This document shows positions 47,851 through 59,748 of a DNA stretch of 64,000 nucleotides, in pieces; position 1 is the stretch's first letter; each line of letters begins with the position of its first letter. Origin of the DNA: Welwitschia mirabilis (lineage: Eukaryota > Gnetophyta > Gnetopsida > Welwitschiales); assembly GCA_051453625.1 (NCBI GenBank), contig JBOZIK010000001.1, positions 238,054,864 through 238,118,863 on the forward strand, read 5' to 3'. Both the position numbers and the translations under genes were made by a program. The notes under the pieces are model-generated. The model did no database searches. It was given only the letters and a program-made list of their open reading frames with translations, and was not told where the DNA came from.

Positions 47851-47881
47851 TTAACGATGTTACTTCTTATTATGAGTACTA

Positions 47882-47893
47882 GATTTGATACCA
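47882..47893 (-). other. primer-binding site of C2
   Basis: The minus strand reads TGGTATCAAATC, 10 of 12 bases of the plant initiator-Met primer site TGGTATCAGAGC, two bases inside the LTR edge. Confidence 0.75.
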
Positions 47894-47894
47894 C

Positions 47895-49334
47895 TTAAGA
47901 ATCATTGATCTTAAAGGAGAGGGATGAATGAGTTCCATTAAACAAAATTTAACAAACTAAGAAAAATCACAAAAGTAAATCTATCTGGCTTATGTGTTTT
48001 TTCCACATAAGTAAGTTTACACATAGAGAGTAGCTTTTATTCACACCTCTTAACATTCTTAACATGTAAAATAGTGGTTTACCAGTGATAGAAATCTTAC
48101 AACAACCAAGTTACCTCTCTTGAGGTATCATTCTATTCTTCTTAGGGATTACAATAAATCAAAGTCTAAGAATTCTCTTAGGTACTTGATTAATCATAAG
48201 AATCACATTTATGCAAAGGTTTCCTTACACTTTGGAATTCCCTCTAAAGGGACTGTAGAAAGTGAGATTGATAATAATGATTTTGGACTTGAAAATAAAT
48301 AATTTAATAAATCTAATAGCCTAATAAACAAGTATGAACAACTAGAATAACAAAAGAACAAGCCTAAAATGATGTTATAAATATTATTACTTGACTTATT
48401 CTTTAATCTAGTCATCTATAAAAATTAAATATCAAAGTATATATAGTAAATGAACATAGAATTACTTAATGATTTTAGTGTAAGTACCGTTTAATCAAGT
48501 TTAAGAGATTTTAGCCTTTATAGTTTTAAAAAAATTATTTTTTAAAAATTCTTCAAATATATTAATTTTTGCTTTTTACACCTCTAAAGTAATGTAGTCT
48601 ATTAACCTAAAGAGATGAACATTTAAAGTAGTTTAAAGGTTATTTAATGGTTAAAAATTACTAGTTTTTAATGATAAATTATTATTTTTATTTTATGTCA
48701 TTTTTTGGGATAAACATCTTTGATCTCATAGATGTATTTTAGATAGATGTCTTTAATTTTGATATGTGTCTTTTAGGAAGACATCTTTAGTAAACTTACC
48801 TACTTTGAATTATTATTTTTCTAACCATCTAACATTATGAATTAATCATGAAAAATTTGTGTAGATGCCTTAAAAATAAATGGAGAATTATTTTTATCCT
48901 AAGAGTATCAATTATTTTTAATAAAATAGACATCTTTTCCATGATAGAGATATTTCCTCTTAATTCAAGCTTACTTTTACTGTAGAAACCTTAAAACCTA
49001 TAGATGTATTTTCTTCTTATTTAGCTCACTTTTAGTAAAGATATCTTCCAACTAATAGACATCTTTCCTTCTATCTTAAGCTTATTTTCAGTGTAGACAT
49101 TTTTATTATAAATGTCTTAGTACTATAGATATTATTATCAATCTTCTTAGAAGTGCATGAATATCTTAATAATATCTTGTATTGTGTCCTAGAAACGGAT
49201 TTTGCTAACTATGATATTTACTTGCATTTGAATTATCCTACCAATCTAAGAAATATCATTGATATCCTATCTACATATCAAAACATATTGCAATTAATAA
49301 GTGTAGTCATCAAAACTAGGATTTTTTTTTAATA
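47895..49334 (-). repeat. 5' LTR of C2 (LTR family 3, copy Z)
   Basis: It is uninterrupted and aligns with X (4923-6286) and with Y once G2 is removed. It ends in caaaactagga plus a T run. It contains repeated AGATGTCT/AGACATCT motifs at 48713-49120. The overlapping short open frames at 48120-48302 and 48209-48415 are shadows. Confidence 0.75.
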
Positions 49335-50700
49335 AAAGAATAATCATAAAAGGAAGAATTATAATTAACAAAGGTACTAAATTAAAATTATTTATTATTT
49401 AAAAACCTATAGTAAGTAATTTAGTATCTACACTAAATAAACAAGATGATTATCATTATTTGGACTACACATGATTAAAACCATATAAAACTAAGCGAAA
49501 AAAAATATAAATATTGATAAAGGAAGTTTTTAGAGAATCAAAAGGTATATTACTAAGATTAGAAAGTTAGAAGCTAGAGTAGTTGTAGCCTTAGCTATAT
49601 CCAAATAATTACCAAGATTTTAAATAATAAAGGAGTGAAAACAAGGGTAGATATACTCCACATTGAATTAATAGTTCAATACTTGATTGAAATTGAAGAA
49701 TTAAGGGTACTTAAGATGGATTCATAAGACATGTAAAACAAGATGGACTTGGCACTTCATCTACCTAGCTTAATATAGAAACATTACTACCTCAAAAAAA
49801 GGAGTCTAATATGAACCATTCCTTTATAAACTGATTATTAAGAACCTGATCTTAACCAAATTCATTTACTAAAGCCTTGAAAGAGGATAAAATTAATAGC
49901 CTATATAAATTCATTCAAGGAAGAAATGCAAATCGTCATGAGAAAGAGGGATAAATCCTTAATTTTTCCTTTTTTTAATTATTGATTTTACATATAGAAA
50001 ATCAATTTTGAGAAAATAATTAGACCAAAAAAGGAAAGAAATATGAATTGGTAATAGGAGATTAAGAAAATTATAGCAAAAAATTATTCTTTAGAAATTT
50101 ATAAATGGTGATAGAAAAATTGCAAAAGACATATGGAAGATTAGCAAAATTGTATTGAATTTTGAAAGAAAGAAGTAAGTTTGAAATAAGGCTAAAATAT
50201 AAACCAAAGTTATTGGGATCATTATTACAAATCCTAGTAACTTCTAAGAAATATGGTGTGGATTACATTGAATATAATAAAAAATCATCACATCCATTTA
50301 CAATTAAGAGATCCTATCTTTTAATAAACATTATTTTAGATTAACTTTATGTTGATATATAAGGAATGAATGATAAATACATGAAATAAAAAAGGAGGCT
50401 ATAAATCATAAATAAAAGTACATGAAATAATTAGCTCTAAATGATACCTATTAAATATTTTAAGAATTAAATAATAAGATAATTCAATCTCTAATAATTA
50501 AAACTAAAGAATTAAAGGATAAAATTGATAGTACTTAGATTTGTAAGATGTCAATTTTCATGTAGCAAATAGATAAACTCTCTTTAGAATTCATCTTATT
50601 AGATATTAAAGAACATATAAAAACTTTTATGAAAATATTAAAAGATTAACTAAGGGAAGGTCCTTATGTGGGAAAACATTTTGAACTATCCTTCAATAAT
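49335..50700. other. unassigned sequence
   Basis: It shows weak coding-like texture on the plus strand (e.g. 49640-49730, and a 60-codon frame 50162-50344 with GVDYIEYNKKSSHPF and RSYLLINII). It may be an older retroelement or pararetrovirus-like remnant, but I cannot place it in a family. Confidence 0.3.
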
Positions 50701-50706
50701 TTTATT

Positions 50707-50707
<1 letters not shown>

Positions 50708-50799
<92 letters not shown>

Positions 50800-51378
50800 N
50801 NNNNNNNNNNNNNNNNNNNNNNNNNNNNNNNNNNNNNNNNNNNNNNNNNNNNNNNNNNNNNNNNNNNNNNNNNNNNNNNNNNNNNNNNNNNNNNNNNNNN
50901 NNNNNNNNNNNNNNNNNNNNNNNNNNNNNNNNNNNNNNNNNNNNNNNNNNNNNNNNNNNNNNNNNNNNNNNNNNNNNNNNNNNNNNNNNNNNNNNNNNNN
51001 NNNNNNNNNNNNNNNNNNNNNNNNNNNNNNNNNNNNNNNNNNNNNNNNNNNNNNNNNNNNNNNNNNNNNNNNNNNNNNNNNNNNNNNNNNNNNNNNNNNN
51101 NNNNNNNNNNNNNNNNNNNNNNNNNNNNNNNNNNNNNNNNNNNNNNNNNNNNNNNNNNNNNNNNNNNNNNNNNNNNNNNNNNNNNNNNNNNNNNNNNNNN
51201 NNNNNNNNNNNNNNNNNNNNNNNNNNNNNNNNNNNNNNNNNNNNNNNNNNNNNNNNNNNNNNNNNNNNNNNNNNNNNNNNNNNNNNNNNNNNNNNNNNNN
51301 NNNNNNNNNNNNNNNNNNNNNNNNNNNNNNNNNNNNNNNNNNNNNNNNNNNNNNNNNNNNNNNNNNNNNGATAGAGAG

Positions 51379-51423
<45 letters not shown>

Positions 51424-51428
51424 GAGAG
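50708..51428. repeat. compound (AC)n(AG)n microsatellite broken by a gap
   Basis: (AC)8 is followed by an (AG) tract that runs into 570 Ns (50800-51369) and resumes as (AG) to about 51428. The open frames of Arg-Glu or Ser-Leu repeats across it are artefacts. The tract causes the assembly break; its true length is unknown. Confidence 0.95.
50800..51369. other. assembly gap, 570 N, inside the AG repeat
   Basis: Both flanks are AG repeat. Confidence 0.95.
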
Positions 51429-52880
51429 TAATGCAGCAAGATAGATTAGTAATTAATAATAGTAGTGAAATGATCATTTTTTACATAAAAATTAATATTA
51501 AGTTGATTTATTCAAAATCAATCCAAATCACTAAAAAAAATTTAGAAAAAGAAAACATGTAACTATTATATACAAATTTCATGATGGAATCTTGATTGAA
51601 AAAGAGAAATAGATTTAAATATAAAGAATTGTTAATCCTCCAAAGTTTAGACTATTATCCACAACTTATGATGGATAGTTGTAAATATTTAGAAATGACT
51701 TCAATAAAGACCAAAAAATATTATTAACAAAATAAGGTAGAAAACTCATGAATAACATAGGTACTCAATTTAGTAAAGATGTGGAGATGTGTTTAATGAA
51801 TTTTAATTTATTTAGAATAACTCCTTAATATTTGTAGCAACTCTAGATACTTCATGATAGAATAGAAATTAATATGAATATAATAAAGGGTTCTTTCATT
51901 AAATTTTTAAAAAAATTACAAATAGGAAATTTCATAAATGTATGTACCATACCATTTGGTCAAAATTTAGGGAATGTCATGTAGGATGAAATTATGTTAA
52001 TGCTTATTACTATATCTTTAACTTAAAAAACATCAAATGCATAAGCTAAATCTTTCTACGACATCTAAGAGTAGAGGTAGAGAAAGCTCTAGTTTCAAAG
52101 GAAATAGAGTCAATAAATTTGAATGAATTTACTATTAAATAATAATAAATGAAACTTTTGGAATCCATTAATAATTAAAAAAATTAGTTCAATTAGACAA
52201 ATAGAGAAAAGAAAAATAAGAATCTAAGAAAAAATCTATTATATTTAAAGAAAGATCCAAAAATGAGTCTAATTTGTTATGTAACTAATAAAAAATGGAG
52301 CTTGGAAAAACTAATGACTAGAAAATTAATACATTATAGATTATGTTTTTATAACTTTTGTTATCAATAAATATATTTTATTTTAGATTAATATATATTT
52401 ATTTAGTAAATTTATTATTATTATTTAATATGTATATGTGCTATTATAGTTATTGCACATACAAGATGCTATTTGGTGAATATATGCTAAGGAAACTGAA
52501 TTCTTAAAAGAAAGAAAATACTTTTTTTCATGTGGATTTTAAAGAAATAAAAATGAGAACTTCCAAGAAAAAAGTTAAAGGATAATAATAAAAAAGATGA
52601 AAAGGGAAGAATGAGGAATATTTTAGGAATAAGAAGGATGGAATTCCCAAGATGAGGATCAAAAGAAGGAAGAACTTTTAGTGCATTCTAGAAATAGTAG
52701 TTGATATCTTTCAAGCTTTAATACACCTAAAAATAAGACCATCATTACTAGTACATTGTATAACAACACTATNNNNNNNNNNGATGTAAGCTAAAAAGCT
52801 ATCTATTTCTAATGAAATTTCATATTAAAAAGTATTATAAGTATTTACACTACTTGAAAAAGTAGTATTTTACTTTCTTC
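51429..52880. other. unassigned A-rich sequence
   Basis: On the plus strand 51540-52330 translates into Lys/Asn/Ile-rich, stop-broken fragments (e.g. IPFGQNLGNVM near 51950) that I cannot assign. A 10-N gap lies at 52773-52782. Confidence 0.3.
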
Positions 52881-52890
52881 CTCTAGTACC

Positions 52891-52935
52891 TATAAATGGG
52901 TTGGTACTTAGGATATAAGGGTTATCAGAACTGGG
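52891..52935 (+). promoter_or_regulatory. TATA-like and primer-site-like pair
   Basis: TATAAATG at 52891 is followed at 52921 by GTTATCAGAACTGGG, which resembles a TGGTATCAGAGC primer site with two or three changes. Together they could mark the 3' end of an otherwise unrecognised LTR. The 30-base spacing is unusually short, so chance is quite possible. Confidence 0.2.
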
Positions 52936-53113
52936 CATTATTTAGGTTTACTTTATTATCTTTTTATAAAATTTTCACACTATATTTTATGTGTATAAAA
53001 AAGTTACTATTGTATTATTCTAAGAACTAATCTAAATAGGACATGTAAAAGCCATAAATTTCATGAGGGAATCATTTTCAATAACCTAAATGATAGGCTA
53101 ATAAATTTTTCAT

Positions 53114-53229
53114 AATGTAATGTCCAAATTTTTATTAGCTAAAAGTTTTGAATTTGTCACTCTAATACGAAAATGTAATATCTAGTATTTCATTAGTTAA
53201 AAATTTTAAATTGGTCACTCTAATACCAA
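53114..53229. repeat. 58-bp tandem duplication
   Basis: Units 53114-53171 and 53172-53229 both start AATGTAAT, contain cattagttaaaa/attagctaaaa, and end CACTCTAATAC(G/C)AAA; about a dozen mismatches. Confidence 0.85.
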
Positions 53230-53559
53230 AAGGTAGTGCCCCAAATTGTAAAAATGATTAAAACTTAAATGACATTGAAATATTCATTAGAATAATTGAC
53301 ATCTTCTATAAGGTGCTGTTAAGTCAAATTGTGAGATCCTAAATTCATTTATATTATTATTAAAATTTTAATTACATACAAGTCATAAAATTTCATAAGG
53401 ATCTATTCTAAAGTATAAAATTTTATATGATTATGTATATGTATATATCTATGTATATGAGCTTACTTACATTTAACTACTTTATAATTGTCTTATCTAA
53501 ATAATAAAGCTATGATTAAGTAAAATCACATAATTTATAAAATATTTGAGGTTTTTCTT

Positions 53560-53628
53560 TGACATGAATTAAACTCATAACCTTTCTCTTAATAACCATG
53601 CTTTGACCACTATACCAAGCTTATGCTA
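53560..53628 (-). mobile_element. tRNA-derived SINE-like head with pol III A and B boxes
   Basis: On the minus strand TGGTATAGTGG (53607-53617) fits the pol III A box TRGYNNAGYGG. GTTTAATTC (53566-53574) fits the B box GTTCRANNC with one C-to-T change. They are 32 bases apart, in the tRNA-gene range. The flanking acceptor arms do not pair, so it is not an intact tRNA; a SINE 5' end is the best guess. The body would extend toward 53340. Confidence 0.5.
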
Positions 53629-55449
53629 GTTGAAATAAATAGGACATGTATCCTACAAATGATAATTTAACCAAATCATGTTTAAGCAATTAAAAAGAAT
53701 CATGAAAATAGTAATATTATATTATGGTTAAAGTAACGCTTTATAATATTGATCTTTGGCTTTTTCATTCTTATCTCTTTCATCACTTGTGTTGATTTAA
53801 AATGCTTTCAAGATTTCTATTCACCACAATGAGAATCCTTCTTGAAGACTTAGTAGTCATTACAATTTACAACATTCTTATATTACCTTGACTATATTAT
53901 ATTTAGTTGTGATGGAGGAATGAACAAGATACATTATGTAAGAGTAAAAATGCAAATGACATTCTCTATCAAAACTCACATGAGCAAGATGGTAAACATG
54001 GTATGATGGATGTCAAGGTAATGCATTTTAGGGGATTAAGAACATGTTTAAATGGAATATCCAATGGTAATTCATGCTTGATGCATGGATGTAGATGATG
54101 ATCTCATAAAGATAGGACATTCAATCACTATTCTCTTTATTAGATTATGCATCATTTATTTATTAGATTATTTATCTTTAAATGACATTTGAGGTTAAAT
54201 GAAATTAGTTAAATATGTTAATAATGATTGAAACATATAAATGATTAAACTAAAAAAAGGCATTTCCTAAAGTATTATATAAAATACTATAATATATGCA
54301 AGATGAATCTTGATAATATTATAGTTGTAGAAGGAGATTTTAAAAATGATGCTCTTCAATAATCACTAGGCATTAATTCATTTAAATAACTCACAAAAAT
54401 CCAAGCACTTTTCTTGTTTAGTGAAGATGAAGGTGCTTGCTTATAGAGCAATGAAAATTCATAGAAGACAAGTGAAGATGAAATGGGGACAGTTGTAATG
54501 TGCAGGTAGAGAAACTCATCCACAAAAATCTACATCCAATTGCATATGAAATAGGAACTTTTAACCACATGAATAGTGTTAGCAGATCACTTGTAGAAGA
54601 AAGGAGATAAGATGAGACTGGATGAAGCACAAGACAGAAAAAAATATTATATGGCTTAGAAGTATACTTGAAAAAACATCCTTTGGTTATTCATCATGGC
54701 TTAAAGTTTTCTTAAGTATGTTATGTAGGATAAAAGAGATCAATGCTTATAGGATAAGCATAGATCAAGACGTTTAATGGAATGTATAAATAATAGATGT
54801 TTAAATTATGAAACAATTCTTTTATTTAACATTTAGCTTGCATGGCATAGTGCTAAGAGAGGAAATAAATGGAGGAATAGGTCTCAGTTTCAAATCCCAT
54901 GTACTCCACTATTTCACTCATAATTTAATGTTTTTCATATCTAATGATTCGACATCTAATGATTTATCTTCTATGCTTTTAAAGAAATAATGAACTATGT
55001 GTAAAGTCAAGAAATGAAAGTACATTTTTCAAAAATTACTATATGTAATATTAAAATTTGATATGAGAAACATTAATATTTTATCTATTCTTATAATATC
55101 ATGAAATGTAACTTTTTCAAGGTAAATGTAACTCCCTCTAACATACTAAATATTCTATTATTTCATAATAATAAAATAACCTATTATTCTAATGACTAAT
55201 TTAGTGATAATTAAAATCATGAGATAATAATTTTCTTATAAAATCAATAAATTATAATAAGGATGCCAAACTCAAAGTATAGAATTTCTAAATAAGAAAA
55301 TCAAAAATGAAAATATAGAGATTTTTAATAAGAAAATCTACTTAAAAAATACACATAATTGAATTTGGAACATATAATTTTAAAATTTATAAAGAACTAT
55401 AGATTTTACTCTAAGATAATTTTTTCTAACATAAACTGGGATAATAGAT
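53629..55449. other. unassigned sequence
   Basis: There is no recognisable gene or repeat. Short open frames at 54418-54630 and 54808-54990 have no family features. Confidence 0.4.
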
Positions 55450-55941
55450 NNNNNNNNNNNNNNNNNNNNNNNNNNNNNNNNNNNNNNNNNNNNNNNNNNN
55501 NNNNNNNNNNNNNNNNNNNNNNNNNNNNNNNNNNNNNNNNNNNNNNNNNNNNNNNNNNNNNNNNNNNNNNNNNNNNNNNNNNNNNNNNNNNNNNNNNNNN
55601 NNNNNNNNNNNNNNNNNNNNNNNNNNNNNNNNNNNNNNNNNNNNNNNNNNNNNNNNNNNNNNNNNNNNNNNNNNNNNNNNNNNNNNNNNNNNNNNNNNNN
55701 NNNNNNNNNNNNNNNNNNNNNNNNNNNNNNNNNNNNNNNNNNNNNNNNNNNNNNNNNNNNNNNNNNNNNNNNNNNNNNNNNNNNNNNNNNNNNNNNNNNN
55801 NNNNNNNNNNNNNNNNNNNNNNNNNNNNNNNNNNNNNNNNNNNNNNNNNNNNNNNNNNNNNNNNNNNNNNNNNNNNNNNNNNNNNNNNNNNNNNNNNNNN
55901 NNNNNNNNNNNNNNNNNNNNNNNNNNNNNNNNNNNNNNNNN
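55450..55941. other. assembly gap, 492 N
   Basis: The flanks are not similar to each other. Confidence 0.95.
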
Positions 55942-57200
55942 CTCTATGCCCTCCTTAGCATTTAATCTCTAGTTTTACCATCTCTTTACACAAGAAATAT
56001 GAAGCAATAACTATGAAAATTTCACATCTCATAGTATGGTCCATGTAAAGCTTTAGATACAATGGTTTTCTAAGCTCAAGATAAGATTCTCAAGAAAATT
56101 AAATGTGATCAGGATCTAATACAAGATATAATAATCTAGATACACATATCCTATTAGATCTATAACCCTAGAAGATGGGTGGGAATGAATATGATTTAAA
56201 AATAAATTGAAAAAGTCTCTTAACAAAATATTGAAAACTGGAAAAATATGCATGCATATAAAATTAAAAACAGATCTATCTAGGAATAAAATATAAAGAG
56301 AGAAATAACTAAAACTAGAAAATACTAAAATATATTATCAAACATACTATTTATAGTAGTTCAAGTAATCCCCTACTCCACTCTTAGCAATCAGCTTCTA
56401 CCTAAGTCTAATCTAGATCCTTTTTGCTTAATTTCTAGGATTCTCAGGTTAACCTATAAGCTTTACAATCAGACTTTTAAAGGCTTAGTTTCAACATTTG
56501 AAGAAATTATTTTTATTATCATTAGTATGCCACGTGACAAAGGCTTCACCAGATCTAAAGTATAGGAGAGATAGTACTATACTATTTAAAAATGATGTCA
56601 TAAGTTCAAGTACATACTATGCAAACTAATTGAATAAAGAACTAATAATAAAAATATGCTTTTTCAATTTTGCTCCACCACACAATGATACCAATGATTT
56701 TGATGCTTGTGATTTATATAGAAGATGGATTTTAGGGGTTTTTAAGTGAATCTAATAATCTAATAAATATAAATAAGAAGGTAATAACTAAAAAATAGAT
56801 TAATAAATTTCATTTCTACCATGACCGATCAACCCCTTGAAACATCTAATTTACTTATTGAGTATTGTTACTAAAGTTAATTGATCTCATCTTCTTTTAA
56901 TCTATCTAAGTTTTTCATGTCTCCTAGTTTGGTTGATCCCATCTAGGATTTGATTGACTACATATGTTCAGGTCTAGTCAACATACCTATGTAAGATGAA
57001 ACATTTTTAACTTAGGTCTAGTTGAATCCTAAAACATATAGTTGATCCCTTGATGAAAAGATTTAACAATTTATTATTAGATTATGTTTTTCCAATTAAT
57101 GTCAAACTAATTTTTTCTGTATAGTAAATTTTATGTATCTTATGCAAAATATGTTAATTACGTGCAAGTTAAAAGATGAAATTAAAATCATCAAATTCTG
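55942..57200. other. unassigned sequence leading into the C4 LTR
   Basis: There is no gene. From about 56820 phrases such as gatcaaccccttgaaa and ttgattgactaca resemble the gtcgact-type phrases of the LTR that follows. The start of the C4 LTR may therefore lie anywhere from 56800 to 57200. Confidence 0.4.
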
Positions 57201-57795
57201 AGCACTAAAAACCTATCAGTTATTTTACCCCCTTGAGGGTTCAACCAAACTTTCAGGGGTTAACCAAACCTGAAGCAGATAACATCTAGAGTGGTCGATT
57301 GGATTTCTGATGGGATCGACCTAACTTATAACCTTGAGAACTTGTGTCCCTAAACCAAATGACAAGGGGTCAACTAGACCTATAATGGGTTGACTGGATG
57401 TATGAACCAAGGAATAGTACTCATGAAATAATTGTCAAGGGGTTGACTAGACCTATAATGGTGTTGAACATACCTGATTCTAGAGATTGAAAAGAATTTT
57501 ATTAGGATAAGCTGGCAACTAAATGCTTTTGCAATCGACTAGATTGGAATCAACCAGACCCATATGGGATTGATCAAACATGAAGTCATAAGAAATTGAG
57601 GTAATCAAAAGTTTCACTCAGGTGACCTGTATAAGTTATAGTACCAAATGGGTAGACTAAACTTTTGAGAAGTCGACTAGATGAAATGAAAGTAAAATTT
57701 TCTAGTCATTATGTAGCCATTGGATATCCATTTTCTAGTCATTTATAGTCATTGGAAGTGTATTTCAAATGTAATAAACCCTAAAATCCTTCTAA

Positions 57796-57803
57796 TATAA
57801 ATA
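57796..57803 (+). promoter_or_regulatory. TATA box of the C4 LTR
   Basis: TATAAATA follows aaccctaaaatcc and precedes a transcribed R/U5-like stretch about 1.15 kb long (including Ns) up to the primer site. Its position inside the LTR fits a pol II promoter. Confidence 0.45.
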
Positions 57804-58073
57804 ACTAAGAGATAAATGACTATAGAATATTTTTTTTGAATCATTTTCAATTGTGTTAATCCATTGGATCCAAGGAACAAGTACTGTAATCTTGTGATAT
57901 TCACTATTGTATCTTAGCATCTATACTTCTGAACAGAGAAGATTTAGTATCTATATCATCTCTACATTCAAGTTTAGATCTTTTTCTTTATCCATCTTAC
58001 ATCTATAGGAGAAGAGCTCCATCAAATCCACTACATCAAGAATGAGTGATATCCATGCATATTTGACATCATT

Positions 58074-58705
58074 NNNNNNNNNNNNNNNNNNNNNNNNNNN
58101 NNNNNNNNNNNNNNNNNNNNNNNNNNNNNNNNNNNNNNNNNNNNNNNNNNNNNNNNNNNNNNNNNNNNNNNNNNNNNNNNNNNNNNNNNNNNNNNNNNNN
58201 NNNNNNNNNNNNNNNNNNNNNNNNNNNNNNNNNNNNNNNNNNNNNNNNNNNNNNNNNNNNNNNNNNNNNNNNNNNNNNNNNNNNNNNNNNNNNNNNNNNN
58301 NNNNNNNNNNNNNNNNNNNNNNNNNNNNNNNNNNNNNNNNNNNNNNNNNNNNNNNNNNNNNNNNNNNNNNNNNNNNNNNNNNNNNNNNNNNNNNNNNNNN
58401 NNNNNNNNNNNNNNNNNNNNNNNNNNNNNNNNNNNNNNNNNNNNNNNNNNNNNNNNNNNNNNNNNNNNNNNNNNNNNNNNNNNNNNNNNNNNNNNNNNNN
58501 NNNNNNNNNNNNNNNNNNNNNNNNNNNNNNNNNNNNNNNNNNNNNNNNNNNNNNNNNNNNNNNNNNNNNNNNNNNNNNNNNNNNNNNNNNNNNNNNNNNN
58601 NNNNNNNNNNNNNNNNNNNNNNNNNNNNNNNNNNNNNNNNNNNNNNNNNNNNNNNNNNNNNNNNNNNNNNNNNNNNNNNNNNNNNNNNNNNNNNNNNNNN
58701 NNNNN
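58074..58705. other. assembly gap, 632 N
   Basis: The gap lies inside the C4 5' LTR. It has exactly the same N count as the gap at 63275-63906. Confidence 0.95.
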
Positions 58706-58964
58706 TTAGGAATAAGGTGATTGTTGAGGGTAGAGTAGGGGGTTTTTTAAACCAATATAAATCCTATGTACTTTTATTAGGTACTTTTGTGATTTCAGTT
58801 ATTATTTATTTAGTTCTATTAATTTCCCTTTTCATGCATGTTTTGAATTAATTAATTATTATGTGTAATTTTTATTTAATATTGTATTCATTTAAAATAC
58901 TATTTGTAATTTTTTTAAAGAACCTATTTACCGTCCTCCCTTTAGGGTTCTCGATCTTATCATT

Positions 58965-58979
58965 TGATATTAAAGTAGG
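58965..58979 (+). other. primer-binding site of C4
   Basis: TGATATTAAAGTAGG corresponds to TGGTATCAGAGCAGG, the initiator-Met primer site with the AGG that usually follows; the changes are G-to-A and C-to-T. It lies two bases after the LTR end. Confidence 0.75.
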
Positions 58980-59019
58980 CTAAGTCTTTTGTTAGATCTT
59001 AACCAATCTAGACTTTAGA

Positions 59020-59700
59020 ACCCTACCATGAGTATTTAATTTGATGCCTTTTCAAGTATGCCCTACTAGACACCCATAATTTTATATGTATATTTTGGAT
59101 AGCATATGGATATATTTTCAAATAGATTGCAACTAGTGGAAATACCCAAGAGTCAAGTAAAAGTGATATAAGAAATGTTTAAAAATCCAGCAAAGAAAGG
59201 AGACTTTCCTATATGGAACTTGTGCATCCTTTACAAAATATGCCCAATACATTGGATCATGATGATCTTAATGTGATTGATGAAGAATAGTATGAACTGC
59301 AAGACACCTATTAAGATCTATATCAAGAATGTGAAAAGCTAGCTAAAAGGATAAATGATCTAAATAAGATTATAAAATTTCTCATTAAGGAAAAGAGGAA
59401 TAGAATTAAGTTTCAAAAGAATCAAATCAAAAAACTCTGATCTCACTCTATAGCTAAAAGAGTTATCTTATTTTGTTAATAAAATTTTAGGTGCATCTAC
59501 CAAATTGAAATAGATTCTTAGAGTTCATAAACCTATTGGTAACAAATTAGGTATTGGATTCATATCTTAAAGACCTAAAAGGTAGCAAAATCAGATAACT
59601 AGTAATGATAAGTTCTTTTCAAAAGTTACTTGTCATTTTTATGGAAGAATTGGTCATTTAAAACTCATGTGCAATGCTATAAAATTAATATTATTTTTAA
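59020..59700 (+). pseudogene. copia gag remnant of C4, internally deleted
   Basis: A start-like ATGAGTATTTAATTTGATG is at 59028 (MSI, stop, FDA). The N-terminal UBN2 gag core is missing: the next readable part is already the coiled coil, YQECEKLAKRINDLNKII (59320-59380), then ILGAS, ILRVHKPIGNKLGIGF (59490-59565; usual ILG.QR...K.GLGY). A knuckle CHFYGRIGHLKLMC (59628-59669) follows, with the second Cys changed to Tyr. The missing core implies a deletion of several hundred bases. Gag would package the element RNA. Confidence 0.7.
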
Positions 59701-59748
59701 ATTCAGTTAGTACCTTTCTATTTAAATGTATTCCAATAAGACTATGTG

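Larger units (their letters stand above)
28780..49334 (-). mobile_element. Ty1/copia element C2, split by gypsy element G2
   Basis: This minus-strand copia element has a 3' LTR in two pieces (28780-28975 and 42003-43306), polypurine tract 43307-43321, internal region to 47880, primer site 47882-47893 and 5' LTR 47895-49334. Removing the 13,027-base G2 insertion and one copy of the target repeat gives an element of about 7.5 kb. Possible target repeats at its own ends are aaagg (28775-28779) and aaaga (49335-49339), one mismatch. Gag and a trace of protease survive; integrase, RT and RNase H do not. Confidence 0.75.
57200..58962 (+). repeat. 5' LTR of C4, partial, start uncertain
   Basis: The 3' edge is secure: aacctatttaccgtcctcc, then ttatca directly before the primer site, is the decayed form of the CACCCCCCTC...ATCA ending typical of SIRE-type LTRs. 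The body has repeated rgtcgact/ggttgact phrases (57270-57680), including two copies of a 67-base block near 57364 and 57431. A 632-N gap (58074-58705) interrupts it. The open frame across the gap is an artefact. Confidence 0.6.

Noticed and set aside
50162-50344. endogenous pararetrovirus (caulimovirid) coat or movement protein
   Set aside because: The texture suggested it, but no zinc knuckle, RT or movement-protein motif could be read nearby, so there is no support for a family assignment.
50668-51477. Arg-Glu or Ser-Leu repeat proteins over 240 codons
   Set aside because: These are translations of the AG microsatellite and Ns.
53566-53617. a functional tRNA gene
   Set aside because: A and B boxes are present but the acceptor and anticodon stems do not form; SINE-like origin is preferred.
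55359-55958. 199-codon frame
   Set aside because: Mostly Ns with a few codons at each end.
58042-58851. 269-codon frame with a hydrophobic C-terminus
   Set aside because: It consists of Ns plus the U5-like end of the C4 LTR; the primer site follows at 58965.
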